The notes under the pieces were generated by a model. It searched no databases and was not told the DNA's origin. It saw only the letters and a list, made by a program, of their open reading frames with translations. Shown here in pieces: positions 1 to 11,120 of a stretch of 64,000 nucleotides of DNA (positions within the stretch are counted from its first letter, which is position 1; every line of letters starts with the position of its first letter). The translations under genes were made by a program, and so were the position numbers. The stretch is from Bombus terrestris. Lineage: Eukaryota > Arthropoda > Insecta > Hymenoptera > Apidae. The DNA is taken from the NCBI RefSeq assembly GCF_910591885.1, contig NC_063285.1, positions 2,542,001 through 2,606,000 on the forward strand. The letters run 5' to 3'.

Positions 1-523
1 AATATGCACGATGGGCAGTTTATAGGTTGGCCTGTGCTGGCGCGGTTGGCTAAGTATTAATAAGATATGGTCGTATACATGAAGAAAATATCTTTTTAGC
101 ATTAAACGATTATCACCATATGTTGTATCATTCTCGCATACATGCTTACTTATATATTACTTTGTTTATACTTTCCGATAATGTTATATGTATTCAAAAT
201 TGGGAATTGGAGAATGTGCAAGTATTATACATACGTACGTCGTTTGAGAGAGTGCAAAAATACATGTGCCAAAAATTGTGACACAAACCGAAGGGCGATG
301 ATTCCCTGCGCGTGGCGAAAATGAAGTCGAAAATGTAAAATGACATTTTTCGCTTTGTTTTCGCGAAAGTCAATTATGAAGTTGCCTCTACTTAACTTCA
401 CAGTCCATTTTCTTGAAAACGAAACCGGGCATGATTTTACATATCTCTTTTATCCTCTTACATAATTGTACGACGTAAAAGCTTTTTATTCAGTAATATT
501 ATATACCAAAATTGATTACTTCA
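1..523. other. AT-rich stretch with no recognised gene
   Basis: No protein family, RNA gene or repeat was recognised on either strand. The longest open frame (142-324, +) is a 60-codon Cys/Arg/Tyr-rich string without family features, and I treat it as chance. The stretch ends where a degraded 5S rRNA fragment begins. Confidence 0.5.
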
Positions 524-563
524 ACTAACGCTCATACCGAGCTGAATGCATTCTTTCTCGTCA
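524..563 (+). pseudogene. 5S rRNA 5' fragment (nt 1-40), degraded
   Basis: The sequence aligns to nucleotides 1-40 of insect 5S rRNA (CTAACGCTCATACC, then GAGCTGAATGCA, then TTTCTCGTC) with several substitutions. It stops at nucleotide 40, exactly where the second copy at 10501-10540 stops, and in both cases J1 LINE 5' UTR follows directly. It is a 5S gene or pseudogene disrupted by a LINE insertion, not a working 5S gene. Confidence 0.7.
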
Positions 564-2890
564 GAGTGCTGGGAACCCCCCAAGCAGGTCGGTCCTCACT
601 GGAAAAAAATACCAGGCGCAAGGCCTGTTAGTGAGTTTGCCAATTTATACAGTAAAACTCAATAACGAAAAGTGATAAATAATGCTCACTATAAAAACAA
701 TCAAGAAAATAAGAGAAGGAAAGAAACAACCAAAAGAAAAATATAGCAAAAGTGAATCAGGAACTTTCTTGGCAATACAAGCTTTGGCACCCAAAGGACG
801 CGGAAACTCAACCGCCCACCAAACCTGTTGAACAGGAATAACAGGGCACAAAGTAGCCAGGAAAGTGTAAGCAAAAAGGAAAGCACGACAGGAGACGCGG
901 ACCGCGAATGAAACGAAACCATAAATTCAGCAGATGGCTCCCCATTATCGGCAATACGAACGAAAAATAGGTTCAGCGTATTGCAATCGTAAGAGTCCTG
1001 CCTATCTCGGATACAGCAACACCCTCAAATAGGAACAATAAAAGAAACCACCATAATAAGGAAAAAGAACGGAAGCCTACGGAAGAAAGCAAGTAGGAAT
1101 ACGGCCTCTCAGGAAATCACATGTCCGAAAGAGAATAAAGAATGGATCGAGAGAGAGATATACTATCATCAACGAAAACCTCAACGTCCCAGGCGTAGCC
1201 CAGCGAAATGGACAATGAATTTCCAGCGGCAACGCTACCGAGAAGTTAGACACAACCCAGGTAGGCCACCAGCCTCTACAACAAAGAACGCTGACACCAC
1301 TGCCCCCCCCCACAAATAGAGACAAATCGCCTCCAACATACATTACCAATCAAGACCAGAAGGAGACAGTAAAACTCTTTGAAGAGACTCTAAACACAAA
1401 TTCATTCCATATTAAACGGATACACACAGATAAACATGTGCTATTCCTACGAAGTATGCCAGTCTTTAACAAAGCGAAAGAAATCGTAATTGCAACTAAG
1501 ACAGCGTTTACGCATATACACCCAAATCAAAGGAGTACCACACGGTCTTACTAAAGGGTCTAAACAATAGTTTCTCCGAGTCAGAGATACTCGCAGAGTT
1601 ACAAGCACTACAGATGTCTGGCGTACAATTGACAAAATATTGGTGCTTCTCAATAAAAAGATCAATAGAGAACAATGAATTGCTTCCAATTTACATAATC
1701 CAAGTATCCCCATAAAGCAATATTAGTTACCTACTAAAATTGAACCGTCTAAATTACTTTAGGGTAAATTGGATAAAGTCAGAAAAAATGACATAACGCA
1801 ATGTCACAAATGCAAACTGCACGGAGCCGCACGGTCCAAGCGAGTGCAAACTTTGCAAAAAACTTTGCGAGAATATCATCAAATGCAAAGAATCAACAAT
1901 TTGCGTTACTCAAATAAGCCGCAAATTCGCCCCGTAGTCAAATTTCTTAGCCATCCTAAGACAAGGAATAAGCCGAAACCAAGTCTCTGAAAACCAATCA
2001 CATCGAACAAATTTATTACCACGCGTAATGCAAAATCCAAATCCAATTAAAACCATATCCGTAACAAACCATACCGTAATAAACTTATCGAAGACTTCAA
2101 AAAAAGCATATTCAAAGCCCTAAATGAACAACAAACACAATTGAACTAAAATAATCATTAAGAACGCACGAAGAATGGATTGACTCTTGCCCAAAAGAAG
2201 GCTCATACCTAAACATATGCCTTGGAGACACACAATTACAATTCCCTAATTTACGGGCAAATAACAGGCTCAAAACTATAGACTACGAATGCGACCATAA
2301 CGCTCCCGTATTACAGATAAATAAAAATACATCTGACTTCCTAACCCTAGAAACACAGAGTGACGAACCCAGGTGCGAGTACAAAAAAATAAACTAGAAA
2401 AAATTACAAAATCAGCTCGAAAAGTACTGCGACCTAAGTATCCACAACAATGTCAACCTAACCAAGAGGCAAATCGTCTCATTTATAGACAAAATAAAAA
2501 AACTTATACAAACCGCTCTTCAAGAATCCGTACTAATAATAAAGTAAGAAAGTCGGCTTTCGAGCCCTATACCTATAATAAAAAAAAAAAAAAATTACGA
2601 GACAAAAGCTTGATACCATCCAATATTAACAATCTAAAATAAAACTATTCCTACGATCAAAAAGAAGATTCAGAATAATTAAAGTACCTTTTGCACAAAA
2701 TAAAGTTGTGTCAAAACAAGAATTCGCAAACATTATAAATCAACAGTGGGCAAACAAAATAAAAAATATCTCTAAAAAGGACTCTGCTAGCATGTCCCAC
2801 AGAGGAATCAAATTTTTACATCAAAAGAATCAAACTCTACCCCATCTCTCAAATTGCCTTCAGACGAGAATGATTCCATTATGCGCGGTA
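564..2890 (+). mobile_element. Jockey-like LINE J1, heavily decayed copy
   Basis: This is a fossil of the same LINE seen in better shape at 42363-48325 and 48609-51378. The 5' end (GCAGGTCGG ... CCAGGCGCAAGGCCT) matches the J1 5' UTR start. Scattered ORF1 peptides follow in changing frames: the ORF1 core near 1380-1770, zinc-knuckle remnants near 1790-1890, and the tail near 2090-2160 (EDFKKSIFKALNEQQTQLN). ORF2 pieces are visible near 2210-2310 and 2700-2810 (KQEFANIINQQWANKIK). Stops and frameshifts occur throughout and the RT domain is absent. It is the oldest-looking J1 copy in the window. Confidence 0.75.
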
Positions 2891-3101
2891 TGAACGTTAG
2901 CTGAAATAAGTGATTTATTTGCTTTTAATGTACAAAAAAAGAATATTTGAAAAAATGTATGCAAGAATGAGTGTTATATATGGTATTAGTCATGTAATAC
3001 TATAACATTTCTATTTCCTCATGTTTAGATTATAGATTATTGAAAATAGATTATTAAGGGAAGTAAAAAGGATTGGAAAAACAAAAAGGTGTTTTGTTTT
3101 T

Positions 3102-3190
3102 CACCACGCGGAGTTACCAAGCGGTCACCTATTTAAGTACTATCGGTGTCTGGCGCTGCTTAACTTTCGTGATCGGATGAGAACGAGTGC
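3102..3190 (-). pseudogene. 5S rRNA fragment, nt ~25 to 3' region
   Basis: Read on the minus strand from 3190, the sequence follows 5S rRNA from about nucleotide 25 (GCACTCGTTCTCATCCGATC) through AAGTTAAGCAGCG, GTACTTAAATAGG and GACCGCTTGG to CCGCGTGG. That covers loop A, the internal control region and the 3' half. On its 5' side (plus 3191-3197) lies a run of seven A on the minus strand, as expected for a LINE poly(A) tail meeting its target. Nucleotides 1-24 are missing. Confidence 0.8.
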
Positions 3191-3344
3191 TTTTTTTCTA
3201 TATAACATTTATTGACCAGTAGATGAGAATTACATTTGTATGTTGTTCACAATAAACAATGGACTTCGAGTGCGGGCTGGCTTAGGCAAAAGTACCGATA
3301 CGTGACGATACGACATAACCATACAATGTTTTGTGTCGGAATTA

Positions 3345-3835
3345 CAGTTTTTACCGGTTGCAGTTTACCAGTTTGAATCGGCGTCCTTGATCGATAGTTA
3401 TTTTCGAAGGTACGCCGAAACGAGCTATTCGTGTAGAGAGGAGAACCGAGGCAACGGTTGTCGCTTCCATATCAACGATGGGAATGGCTTCGGACCAACG
3501 CGAAAAACGGTCGATACACGTTAGACAATGTCGGTATCCTTGTGAATATTGCATCGCGATAATGTCTATGTGTATGTGCTTGAACCGGCCTGCTGAAGTT
3601 TCGAACGTTCCGACAGGTGAGAATACGTGCCTGGTGACATTGCATCGTTGACACGGGATACATTGTCGTGCCCAAGTCCGGCAATCTTTATTTACGGACG
3701 GTCAAATGAAACGCGACGTCACCAATTTTTGCGTGGCACGTATCTCTGGATGGGAAAGTCCGTGGAGCGAATTAAACACGTCGCGCCGCAAGGATTTCGG
3801 TACGTACCATCGTACAATGTCGCCTGATATGTCGC
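3345..3835 (-). pseudogene. G2 (CsRn1/Kabuki-like) Gypsy integrase fragment
   Basis: Reading leftward from 3835, the translation in changing frames shows the integrase zinc-binding domain (HGLSHP ... C-x2-C, CIPCQRC) and then the start of the catalytic core (HIHIDIIAMQ with the first catalytic Asp; HCLTCIDRFSRWSEAIPI; FGVPSKITIDQG with the second Asp). It stops just after that point. It belongs to the G2 family at 5859-7930 and contains the part of integrase that copy lacks. At least two frameshifts make it non-coding. Confidence 0.75.
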
Positions 3836-3848
3836 AATAAATTTCTAC

Positions 3849-5830
3849 CTATAATTCTAATGGTAAAAAATTAATTCCTTCACCAAGCTTAGCGTAAATT
3901 AGTGTTGTAGTTACGATGAACGTCTTGAAAAATATGTCTAACCTATTACCGTGAATTTTCTTAACGACCTTGTCAATTATTATCTCATAATAAGATGTTT
4001 TGACTGGATGGATTCGATATGGTTCTAACCATTCGGTATCCCTTTTGTCTTTCTTATGATCGTTGTGAATTAGTACAAAGTCTCCTTCTTTGAAAATTGT
4101 TTGAGTTCGCACGACCTTTTTTTTGATCTCGAGCGTATCGTTTCTCGCTACGTATTAGTGTTTGTCTCGTAAACTTCAAATATTAGTTCAACTTTTTTTG
4201 TCATGGAAAAGACATATCATTACACGTTAGGGTAGTGGTTTTTGCAATCGCGGAAGGTAAATTAGCTTTTCTTCCGAACGTTAATTCAAAAGGGATAAAT
4301 TCTGTTCCTACGTGAAGTGCTGTATTATACCCTAAACATATAACATTGAGTATCTCATCCCATTCTTTATCATCGTTATCTCGTAGGCTAGTATAAATTA
4401 GATCTTTAACTACTGTGTGAGTACGTTCTAATGATCCGTTGGATCGAGGGTGAAAGTTAGTCGTCTTGATATGTTTAATCTTAAAAGCTTCGTCAAATTT
4501 CGTTATGAGCTCGCTAATAAAATTCTGTCCTTGGTCAGTAAGGATTGTCTTGGGAGCAGAGAATATATAAATGTAAGATTGTTTATCTCGGGGTAATTCA
4601 GGTGACCGATTCTGAAATCTGAAAATGGAGTTTATTGTGAAAATACTTAAATAAAATACAGGAGTAAACAATAATTAATAATTAACAACAATTAATAACA
4701 GTAATAATTAAATAAACAGGAACCAATTAATAACATTAAACAATAAATAACAAGTTCTGTGCAATGTCTAGCTGAAAATCGAGAATCGATTTTCAACCTC
4801 CTGAGCTGCCGATCTTTCTCCGTCAATCTTCAATGTTTTAAATAATTACTCCTTCTTCTGTAATCTTGATTATCTCTGATGTTGCTCTCTGTCCGTCCGT
4901 TTGGGAAATGAATGTAAAACAAAGAAAGTCGCTCTGTCCGTGAAAGAAAAGAAGTCGTGCTGTCCGTAAACCGAGAGAGTTCCTATCACACTTGAACTCT
5001 AGGGAGTTTATATAAATATAATGATTTAATTGCGTTAATAATGGATTCGCTTTGTTGTGTCTTCAGTGGAACTAGCGTCAAGTATTTCGTCAGTTCGTCG
5101 TGAATTGATAGGATAAATTGGTTTCCTTATTCTTTGTCGTTGGTCGTATAGTGTCCATGGCTATTTTGTCGTTGGGGTTTAAAGGCGTGTCTGAAATTAC
5201 TGGTTCTTCCTTAGGTCGTATTCTAACTAGTTTTTCTTTTTGGCAAACGTCACAATTTTGAATGAGATCTTCGATTCTACTTATTAAATTTTGGATCTTA
5301 CATCGTTCTTTGATTCTTTGGTATATCTTTTGGATTCCTAAATGTCCTATCGTACCGTTATGATTTTCCTGAATTATTTTTTCTATCTCTTCCTCGGTTA
5401 ATTCCTGGATTGGGTCCCATGCAAAAATGACAGGGTATTGGGTATCATTGAAACATAGAAGCATATGTTTGATCTGGTTCTTTTCTAATTCTGCAAACGT
5501 GTTGTCTCCTATACCTACTTTTTTGTTATTTCGTAATATGTTGTCGATTTTCCGTAACCATATTGCCTCGTCGAACTCTTCTAATTCTGTTTTAGTTAAT
5601 TGATAGAAAGATTGATCGTTAGGTTTCATTTCTAATCGTTTTGGGATTTCTTTTTCCATTCCGTAAAATGTTGTAAGAAATCTAAGACTACTGTTCCTTC
5701 AGGGGTTTCTACTTTTTGAATCGCATGAATTCTAGATGAACTATCTGCGACTGGGTTTTCTTTGCCTTTAACGTGTTCGATTGTGTATTCATACTCTTCT
5801 ATCTGCAGCGAGGCACGAGACAGAAACCGT
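3849..5830 (-). pseudogene. G4-like Gypsy pol fragment (RNase H end, integrase, C-terminal tail)
   Basis: Three minus-strand blocks are collinear with the complete G4 element at 22024-26447. The end of RNase H/connection (EEYEYTIEHVKGKENPVAD) is near 5815-5690. The integrase N-terminal zinc region (HLGIQKIYQR ... NCDVCQKEK) and core start lie at 5659-5100. The core with ILTDQGQNF (second Asp) and FHPRSNGSLERTH (Glu) is at 4580-4205, and the C-terminal domain (GDFVLIHNDHKKDKRDTEWL) at 4112-3850. A ~430 bp insertion separates the two core pieces, and there are further frameshifts. No gag, protease or RT is left. Its upstream end abuts the G2 3' end. Confidence 0.8.
4581..5009 (-). mobile_element. 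~430 bp insertion of unknown type in the G4-like integrase
   Basis: Alignment with the uninterrupted integrase coding region of G4 near 22690 shows foreign sequence here. The host sequence is repeated on both sides: TATAAATGTAAGATT at 4565-4580 and ATATAAATATAATGATT at 5010-5026. On the minus strand the insert carries an LTR-like poly(A) signal (CACAATAAACTCC), but no TG...CA ends or poly(A) tail were found. A solo LTR with unusual ends or a retroposed RNA are both possible. Confidence 0.45.
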
Positions 5831-5858
5831 TGGGAAGTTTGCTGTCGAGTGCCGCTAC

Positions 5859-7930
5859 AGTACCCCCTTACCAGTGACAACGTTACAATTTTTTTACCAA
5901 ATGTCGGGGTTGATTCCGCATTCGGCGACTTTTAACGCCTAGCCGAAACCTGCCTGAAACCAATCGGGAAATCGGACTCTACGCCCTGATCACGTAACGC
6001 GTCTATTCCGAGCGTTTTCTTCGTTCGTCCGGTTGTTGTCGGCTACATCGCTTTCGTCGCGGGCGTTCATTTGATCGGTGTTTTGTTCGTACCGAAGCCT
6101 CATCGGAATCGACACGTTACGAGTCTCGGCGGTTCTTTGTTCGAGGTCCTCCGGTACGATAAAAGCGGGCTTTAAGCGGTCTATGGAGACCGTCACGTCG
6201 CGATTATTTATCTTTAACGTGTAATTTTTTTCGCCTCTTTGGATTATCTTAAATGGCCCGTCATAAGGCGGCTGTAAGGGACCTCCGATCGCGTCGTGGC
6301 GCAAGAATACGTACGGCGAAGATTCTAACTCGCGAAAAACGAAAATTTTCTTTTCACCGTGTCGCGTAACCGGATGCGGTCTGACGTTGCCCATTTGTTC
6401 CTTTAGTCGGCTCGCGTATTCCGAATTGGCCCGTTGATTCGTCGGTAAGAAAAATTCTGCCGGCAATCGTATGCCGGTGCCGTAAATCATTTCGGCCGCC
6501 GTTGCGTTGAGGTCCTCCTTGATAGCGGTTCGAATGCCTAACAAAACTATTGGCAAAATGTCGACCCAGTTGCTCGTGTCGTGGCACTTGATTGCCGCTT
6601 TGAGTTGTCGATGGAGGCGCTCTACCATCCCGTTGGACGCAGGATGATAGGCCGTCGTGCGTAGATGTTTGACGCCGAGCAACCGGCATAATTCCTCGAA
6701 TAAGCGCGATTCGAATTAACGTCCTTGATCGGTTGTAATTTTCAAAGGTACGCCAAAACGAGATGAGATATCCAGGTCGAAAGGAGGGCCGTAGCAACGG
6801 TTGGCGCTTTCATGTCGGCGATAGGGATTGCTTCGGGCCAACGCGAAAAACGGTCGTACGCGCTATATTTTCGCTGGGCGGAACTCAACGGTTTAGTGAG
6901 GAACCCTAACGGCTGCTAAGAGTCGTTGACGCGTTGCTGGAGTACCGCTCCTACTGCATAGTCGGATGCGTCTACCGCGAGGCTAACGGGAGCGCCAGGT
7001 ATCGGGTGCGCTAACATCGTGGCGTTAGCTAGGGCGCGTTTCGATTCGCGGAAACTAGCTTCGGATTGCTTCGACCATTCAATGGGCGCGTTGCCCTTTT
7101 TTCCTCCTTTTAACAGGTCGTTTAGCGGCTGGAAAATTTTTGCTGCCCCCGGTATGAAACGTCGGTAGAAGTTAATCATACCGAGGTACCTGCGTAGTGC
7201 TTTAACGGTCTCGGGGAGCGGTACTTCTACAATGGCGTCAACACGTTCTGCAAGCGGCTTTATTCCGAATGCGTTTACGGTGTGTCCCAGGAATGTGATC
7301 TCGTTCACACCGAATTCGCACTTTCCGGGGTTGATGACTACCCCGTAATGATTCAGGCGTTGGAAGAGCATTCGGAGGTGTTCGCGGTGCTGCTCTTCGG
7401 TTTCGGAGGCGATTAGAAAGTCGTCGATGTACGCGAACACGAAATCTAAACCTCGGGTGATTTCATCGACAAACCTTTGACACGTTTGCGCGGCGTTTCG
7501 AAGCCCAAACATCATGTTGGTTGCTTCGGAAAGTCCGAAGGGTGTCGTGATCGCGGTTTTCCTGACGTCTTCGGGCGCGATCGGGATTTGATGGTAAGCG
7601 CGGATGAGATCGATTTTTGAAAAAAAAACGCGTACCGTGCAGGTGTTGCGCGAAATCCTCTATATGCGGGGGGGGGGGGGGAATACTTGTCGGGCACAGT
7701 GCGGGCGTTCAACGCACGATAATCGCCGCATGGTCGTAGATTTCCGTCCTTCTTGGGTACGACGTGTAGGGGTGATGCCCACGGGCTTTTCGATGGCCGC
7801 ATCACTCCTTGCTCGATCATGGTTGCGAACTCTGCCTTGACTTGCTTGAGTCGATCTGGTGCGAGGCGGCGAGGCTTGCAGGAGACGGGGGGGCCGGGTG
7901 TGGTTTCGATATGGTGTACCACAGCGTGTC
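5859..7930 (-). pseudogene. G2 (CsRn1/Kabuki-like) Gypsy pol remnant with 3' LTR start
   Basis: Minus-strand pol. RT begins near 7922 (VVPKKDGNLRPCGDYRALN) and is frame-shifted at a 12-nt C-run (7668-7680). It resumes at 7515 with FAYIDDFLIAS, the YxDD catalytic box as IDD, and continues into RNase H (LAVDASDYAVGAVLQQ) up to a stop at 6916. An internal deletion then joins RNase H directly to the integrase core (SRWPEAIPI, near 6858). The integrase C-terminal half and tail run from 6682 to 5990 (YHPASNGMVERLH, with the catalytic Glu). A purine tract (5861-5869) and the LTR start TGTAGCGGCACTCG (from 5859 leftward) end the element. Not functional. Confidence 0.8.
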
Positions 7931-9189
7931 GAATTTTTGAACTTTTCGAGAAGAGAAATCAATTGGCCTTTATCGTTACCAAGTACCTCAATGTCTATTT
8001 CACTAAGATCGATCTCGTTTTCGACGATCTCATTACAGGCGTTAACTATCTTCGTTTTGCAAATATCGAGGCTGTCGGGCGTAATACGTACGTCGAAGCT
8101 TTGACTTAGAATTTCGCGACCAATCATGATATCATATTTTAAGTGACTATCAGGGAGGACGTGAAAAGTTATCTCCAATGTAAGACCGTTGATACATATG
8201 GTGGACAAAATCTGTGACGTACTCTTAACACATGTATTCTCTATCCCTCGCATTACTACTATATCGGTCATTCTTCTGCCGGAAAATTTCGGGGCTACGG
8301 ATTCCTTAATTAACGAGCATTCGACTCCAGAATCGAAGCAAAATGGGAACGACTCACCCTGGTGACTCAGTTTACCGGTTGAGGCCTCCACCACGCAGAA
8401 TCCGACTCGACGTTCCTTGTCGTTGCTGTCTCTTCCCTCCTTCCGCAACGGGCAGTCAAGTGCGATGTGGCCCTCCGCTTGGCACTTGAAGCAAACCACC
8501 TTGGACGATGTAGCTGGTCGGCTTTCTTCTGGGCGTCGTGTCTTCGGTTTTTCGGTCCGCATTCTCTTGCGGCACTCGGTCATTTTATGTCCGGGAATTC
8601 CACAGTGGTAGCACCTAGCTCGGTCCATTGTCCTGCTTCGTTTTACTCCAGGTTCCGTTGGTGGATCGCTTGACGAAGAAGTCAGCCCCTTCTTAGCGTA
8701 CGAGAAAGCCCGCATCTCTTCATAGAATTGCTCTCGGGTCCGGATGTTACGCGTGAATGCTAGCCGCTCGGCCTCCTTGTCCGATAAACGCAATCGATAA
8801 AGGACGAAAGTGTTAACTGTTTCGATCATGGTTAGATTTTCCCATCTCGACCATAGGAGAGAGTGAAGACGATGGCCGAAAGCCCCCGTGGTTTCGTCCT
8901 CCAGTTGCTGTTCATTGAGGAATCCGACCATCATTGAGGTTATTGTCTCCGTGGTGCCAAAACGCGAGAGAAAATATTCGGTCAATTTTGTCCAAGTAAG
9001 ACCATCGACCGGAATTTGCGAAAGCCGCCGTGCTGCAGTACCTTCCAGAGCATTGCTTAAAAGGAGATATAGGTCGCTATATCTTGTATAGACCTCGAAA
9101 TTTCTTGTTGAGTTTTTGAATGTTTCTTCTCTGTCTCTTTTTAGGTTTATCTTATTCTCCATTATACCCTTAGGGACGATTTCAATCAT
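7931..9189 (-). pseudogene. G1 Gypsy gag-protease segment, left arm of inverted repeat
   Basis: An open minus-strand frame encodes G1 Gag from the capsid region onward, two CCHC zinc knuckles (CYHCGIPGHKMTEC and CFKCQAEGHIALDC), and the aspartic protease with FDSG (CFDSGVECSL). The frame opens with ~35 codons from the integrase tail of another Gypsy (G3-like, ending ...NSTRNFEV), so the ORF is a fusion. At 7931 G1 stops mid-codon and G2 RT sequence follows in a different frame. The segment is nearly identical to 11015-12274 on the plus strand, with about ten amino-acid differences over ~400 residues. Confidence 0.8.
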
Positions 9190-9254
9190 TTTTCCATACA
9201 GTAAATGATTTGGAGCAAATCCCGTTACACTGTGTCTGGTGTTATTGTACTCTT

Positions 9255-10271
9255 CTACGCTTTCTTCTGCGATTTTTGTCCAGTTTCTTTTTTTTCCGAA
9301 TTGATTTTACATCTGATCCTGTTTACTAATGTTTGATTTACCCTCTCGTTTAGTCTTACCTGCATTGATTGATTGTTGAGGCGATTACTAGCGGAAGGCA
9401 AGCGACTACTTGAGCAATTGGCTTGCCGTTCTTCTCGTGAGTAGCGTTCTAAGTCGGCTGCTTTCTTTTCAGCTTCTTCAAGATTCACGAGTTCAATGAT
9501 TAATAATGTTCGACCTATGTCGCGCCTGAGTTCCTTTAGGTACACACGGACAATTTTCTTTGTAGTTTCTTCGATCATTAGCTTGCGTAGAAGTGGATGT
9601 GGGTACTCGTTGGTTACTGCGTATAGTAAACGGTTGAGTATTCTTATGAACCGAATATTAAAACTCTGCACTGATTCTTCCCGTCCCTGTCTCAACTCTT
9701 TTAATTGTTCCCGATATTCTTCCGAAGTCACTTGAGCTGCCACATTGTTCCTCAGTGCGTTGTACAGATCACTGTAGCACTCAATGGGGATGTTGCGGAT
9801 ACTTTGAGCTGCTTTTCCTACGATTTTTTCTACCTTTATTGCTTTTAGCATTAAATCTTGCTCCATGCAACGGTCTTTCATACTGCTCACTTCTTTGATG
9901 AATTCTTCCACACCTACGTCATCGTCTCCGTTGAGCATTGGAATACAACGTATTGCATCCTTAACTCGTAGAGTGGAAAGAGCAGGTGGAAAATAGCCTC
10001 TTTCTTCAACCTCGGGTTGTTCGGTGTCGAAGTGCGCAGGTGGGATGCCTGGAACCGTTAACCCGGTCGGTTCGCGTGCCCTAACCGTACTCCCGGTGCG
10101 ATTAATCGCCGTCGATTTACTTTCGTTGCTTTCGGTAATGATGGAACCAGAATCATCGGTCGCATGGGATCCGAACCCAGTCCGTAGCTCTGCGACGGTT
10201 CTCCCAAGACTTCCGAATTCTGTTACCCAGTATCTATTTGTTTCGTCACTTTGCATAGACAAACGTAACAT
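9255..10271 (-). CDS. G3 Gypsy Gag-like ORF (remnant)
   Basis: This 338-codon open frame is related to the Gag of G4 (25515-26447). Both share the capsid block with CIPMLNGDDD, KVEKIVGKAAQSIRN, NNVAAQV and SVQSFNIRFIRILNRL. A coiled, charged segment follows near residues 260-285. The C-terminus runs into the inverted-repeat arm, so the last ~30 residues (VNRIRCKINSEKKETG) are probably foreign. No zinc knuckle and no LTR are present next to it. In a living element Gag would form the particle shell; here it is an isolated fragment whose frame is still open. Confidence 0.65.
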   Translation of the reverse strand: MLRLSMQSDETNRYWVTEFGSLGRTVAELRTGFGSHATDDSGSIITESNESKSTAINRTGSTVRAREPTGLTVPGIPPAHFDTEQPEVEERGYFPPALSTLRVKDAIRCIPMLNGDDDVGVEEFIKEVSSMKDRCMEQDLMLKAIKVEKIVGKAAQSIRNIPIECYSDLYNALRNNVAAQVTSEEYREQLKELRQGREESVQSFNIRFIRILNRLLYAVTNEYPHPLLRKLMIEETTKKIVRVYLKELRRDIGRTLLIIELVNLEEAEKKAADLERYSREERQANCSSSRLPSASNRLNNQSMQVRLNERVNQTLVNRIRCKINSEKKETGQKSQKKA

Positions 10272-10500
10272 ATCCTCTTGTAAACGGGCAAGACTCTCTT
10301 GCTGTTTTTGAATGCTTCACTCAGACCACTCCCGGACTGCCACGGTTGCTCGATGAAGAACTACTGTTGCTCCTGTAGAATTATTTACAATATTTACAAT
10401 GTTAAATTATGTTTCTTTTACTCAATGTACTTACGTTTCTTTTAATTATGTTTATTATCTTTTTGCACATTAAAAATAAATAAGAAAACCAGTTATTTAA

Positions 10501-10540
10501 GCCAACGCGCATACCGCGCTGAGTGCACTCGTTCTCGTCG
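10501..10540 (+). pseudogene. 5S rRNA 5' fragment, nt 1-40
   Basis: GCCAACGCGCATACC, CGCTGAGTGCACTCG and TTCTCGTCG reproduce insect 5S rRNA nucleotides 1-40 with the correct first base. At nucleotide 40 it switches without a gap to the J1 LINE 5' end (GTTGGCCGTGA). The same junction, further decayed, is at 563/564. Confidence 0.85.
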
Positions 10541-10693
10541 GTTGGCCGTGAACTTTACAGGACGCCGACAGAGAAACCGAAAGCAAGGAGGCGGAACCCG
10601 CCATAAATTCAGCTTAGCATTGAATCGAACAGATAATCATAATTCAAAAGACAACCAAAGACACTAACAGCATCATAGGACTTCCCGCACAAA
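10541..10693 (+). mobile_element. J1 LINE 5' UTR fragment
   Basis: GTTGGCCGTGA matches the J1 start GTTGACCGTGA (48611). AAGGAGGCGGAACCCGCCATAAA and ACAAAAGACGCAGAAG also recur in the J1 5' UTRs near 48835 and 53405. The intervening sequence is shortened. The fragment ends where a Gypsy RNase H fragment begins. Confidence 0.75.
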
Positions 10694-11120
10694 AGACGCA
10701 GAAGCTCGCTATTAAAGAGGCGATTCAGTACTGGCAACATTGGTTAATCGATAGATATTTCACTGTCCTTTCAGATCATAAACCGTTGGAATAAATAAGA
10801 ATAAAGGCAAGAACCAATGAAACTCGACAGACTGTCCATCCTCCAATGGACTGAACGAGAGGGTAAATCAAACATTAGTAAACAGGATCAGATGTAAAAT
10901 CAATTCGGAAAAAAAAGAAACTGGACAAAAATCGCAGAAGAAAGCGTAGAAGAGTACAATAACACCAGACACAGTGTAACGGGATTTGCTCCAAATCATT
11001 TACTGTATGGAAAAATGATTGAAATCGTCCCTAAGGAAATAATGGAGAATAAGATAAACCTAAAAAGAGACAGAGAAGAAACATTCAAAAACTCAACAAG
11101 AAATTTCGAGGTCTATACAA
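10694..11120 (+). pseudogene. G3-like Gypsy RNase H and integrase-tail fragments
   Basis: Translation gives an RNase H stretch (AIKEAIQYWQHWLIDRYF, then VLSDHKPLE, then ILQWTERE after a frame change) joined near 10860 to an integrase C-terminal stretch (EEYNNTRHSVTGFAPNHLLYG). The latter runs without a stop into G1 gag in the next ORF. From 10853 onward it is the right arm of the large inverted repeat. Confidence 0.65.

Noticed and set aside
3333..3524. Plus-strand open frames overlapping the G2 integrase fragment
   Set aside because: The minus strand encodes clear integrase motifs; the plus frames are shadows.
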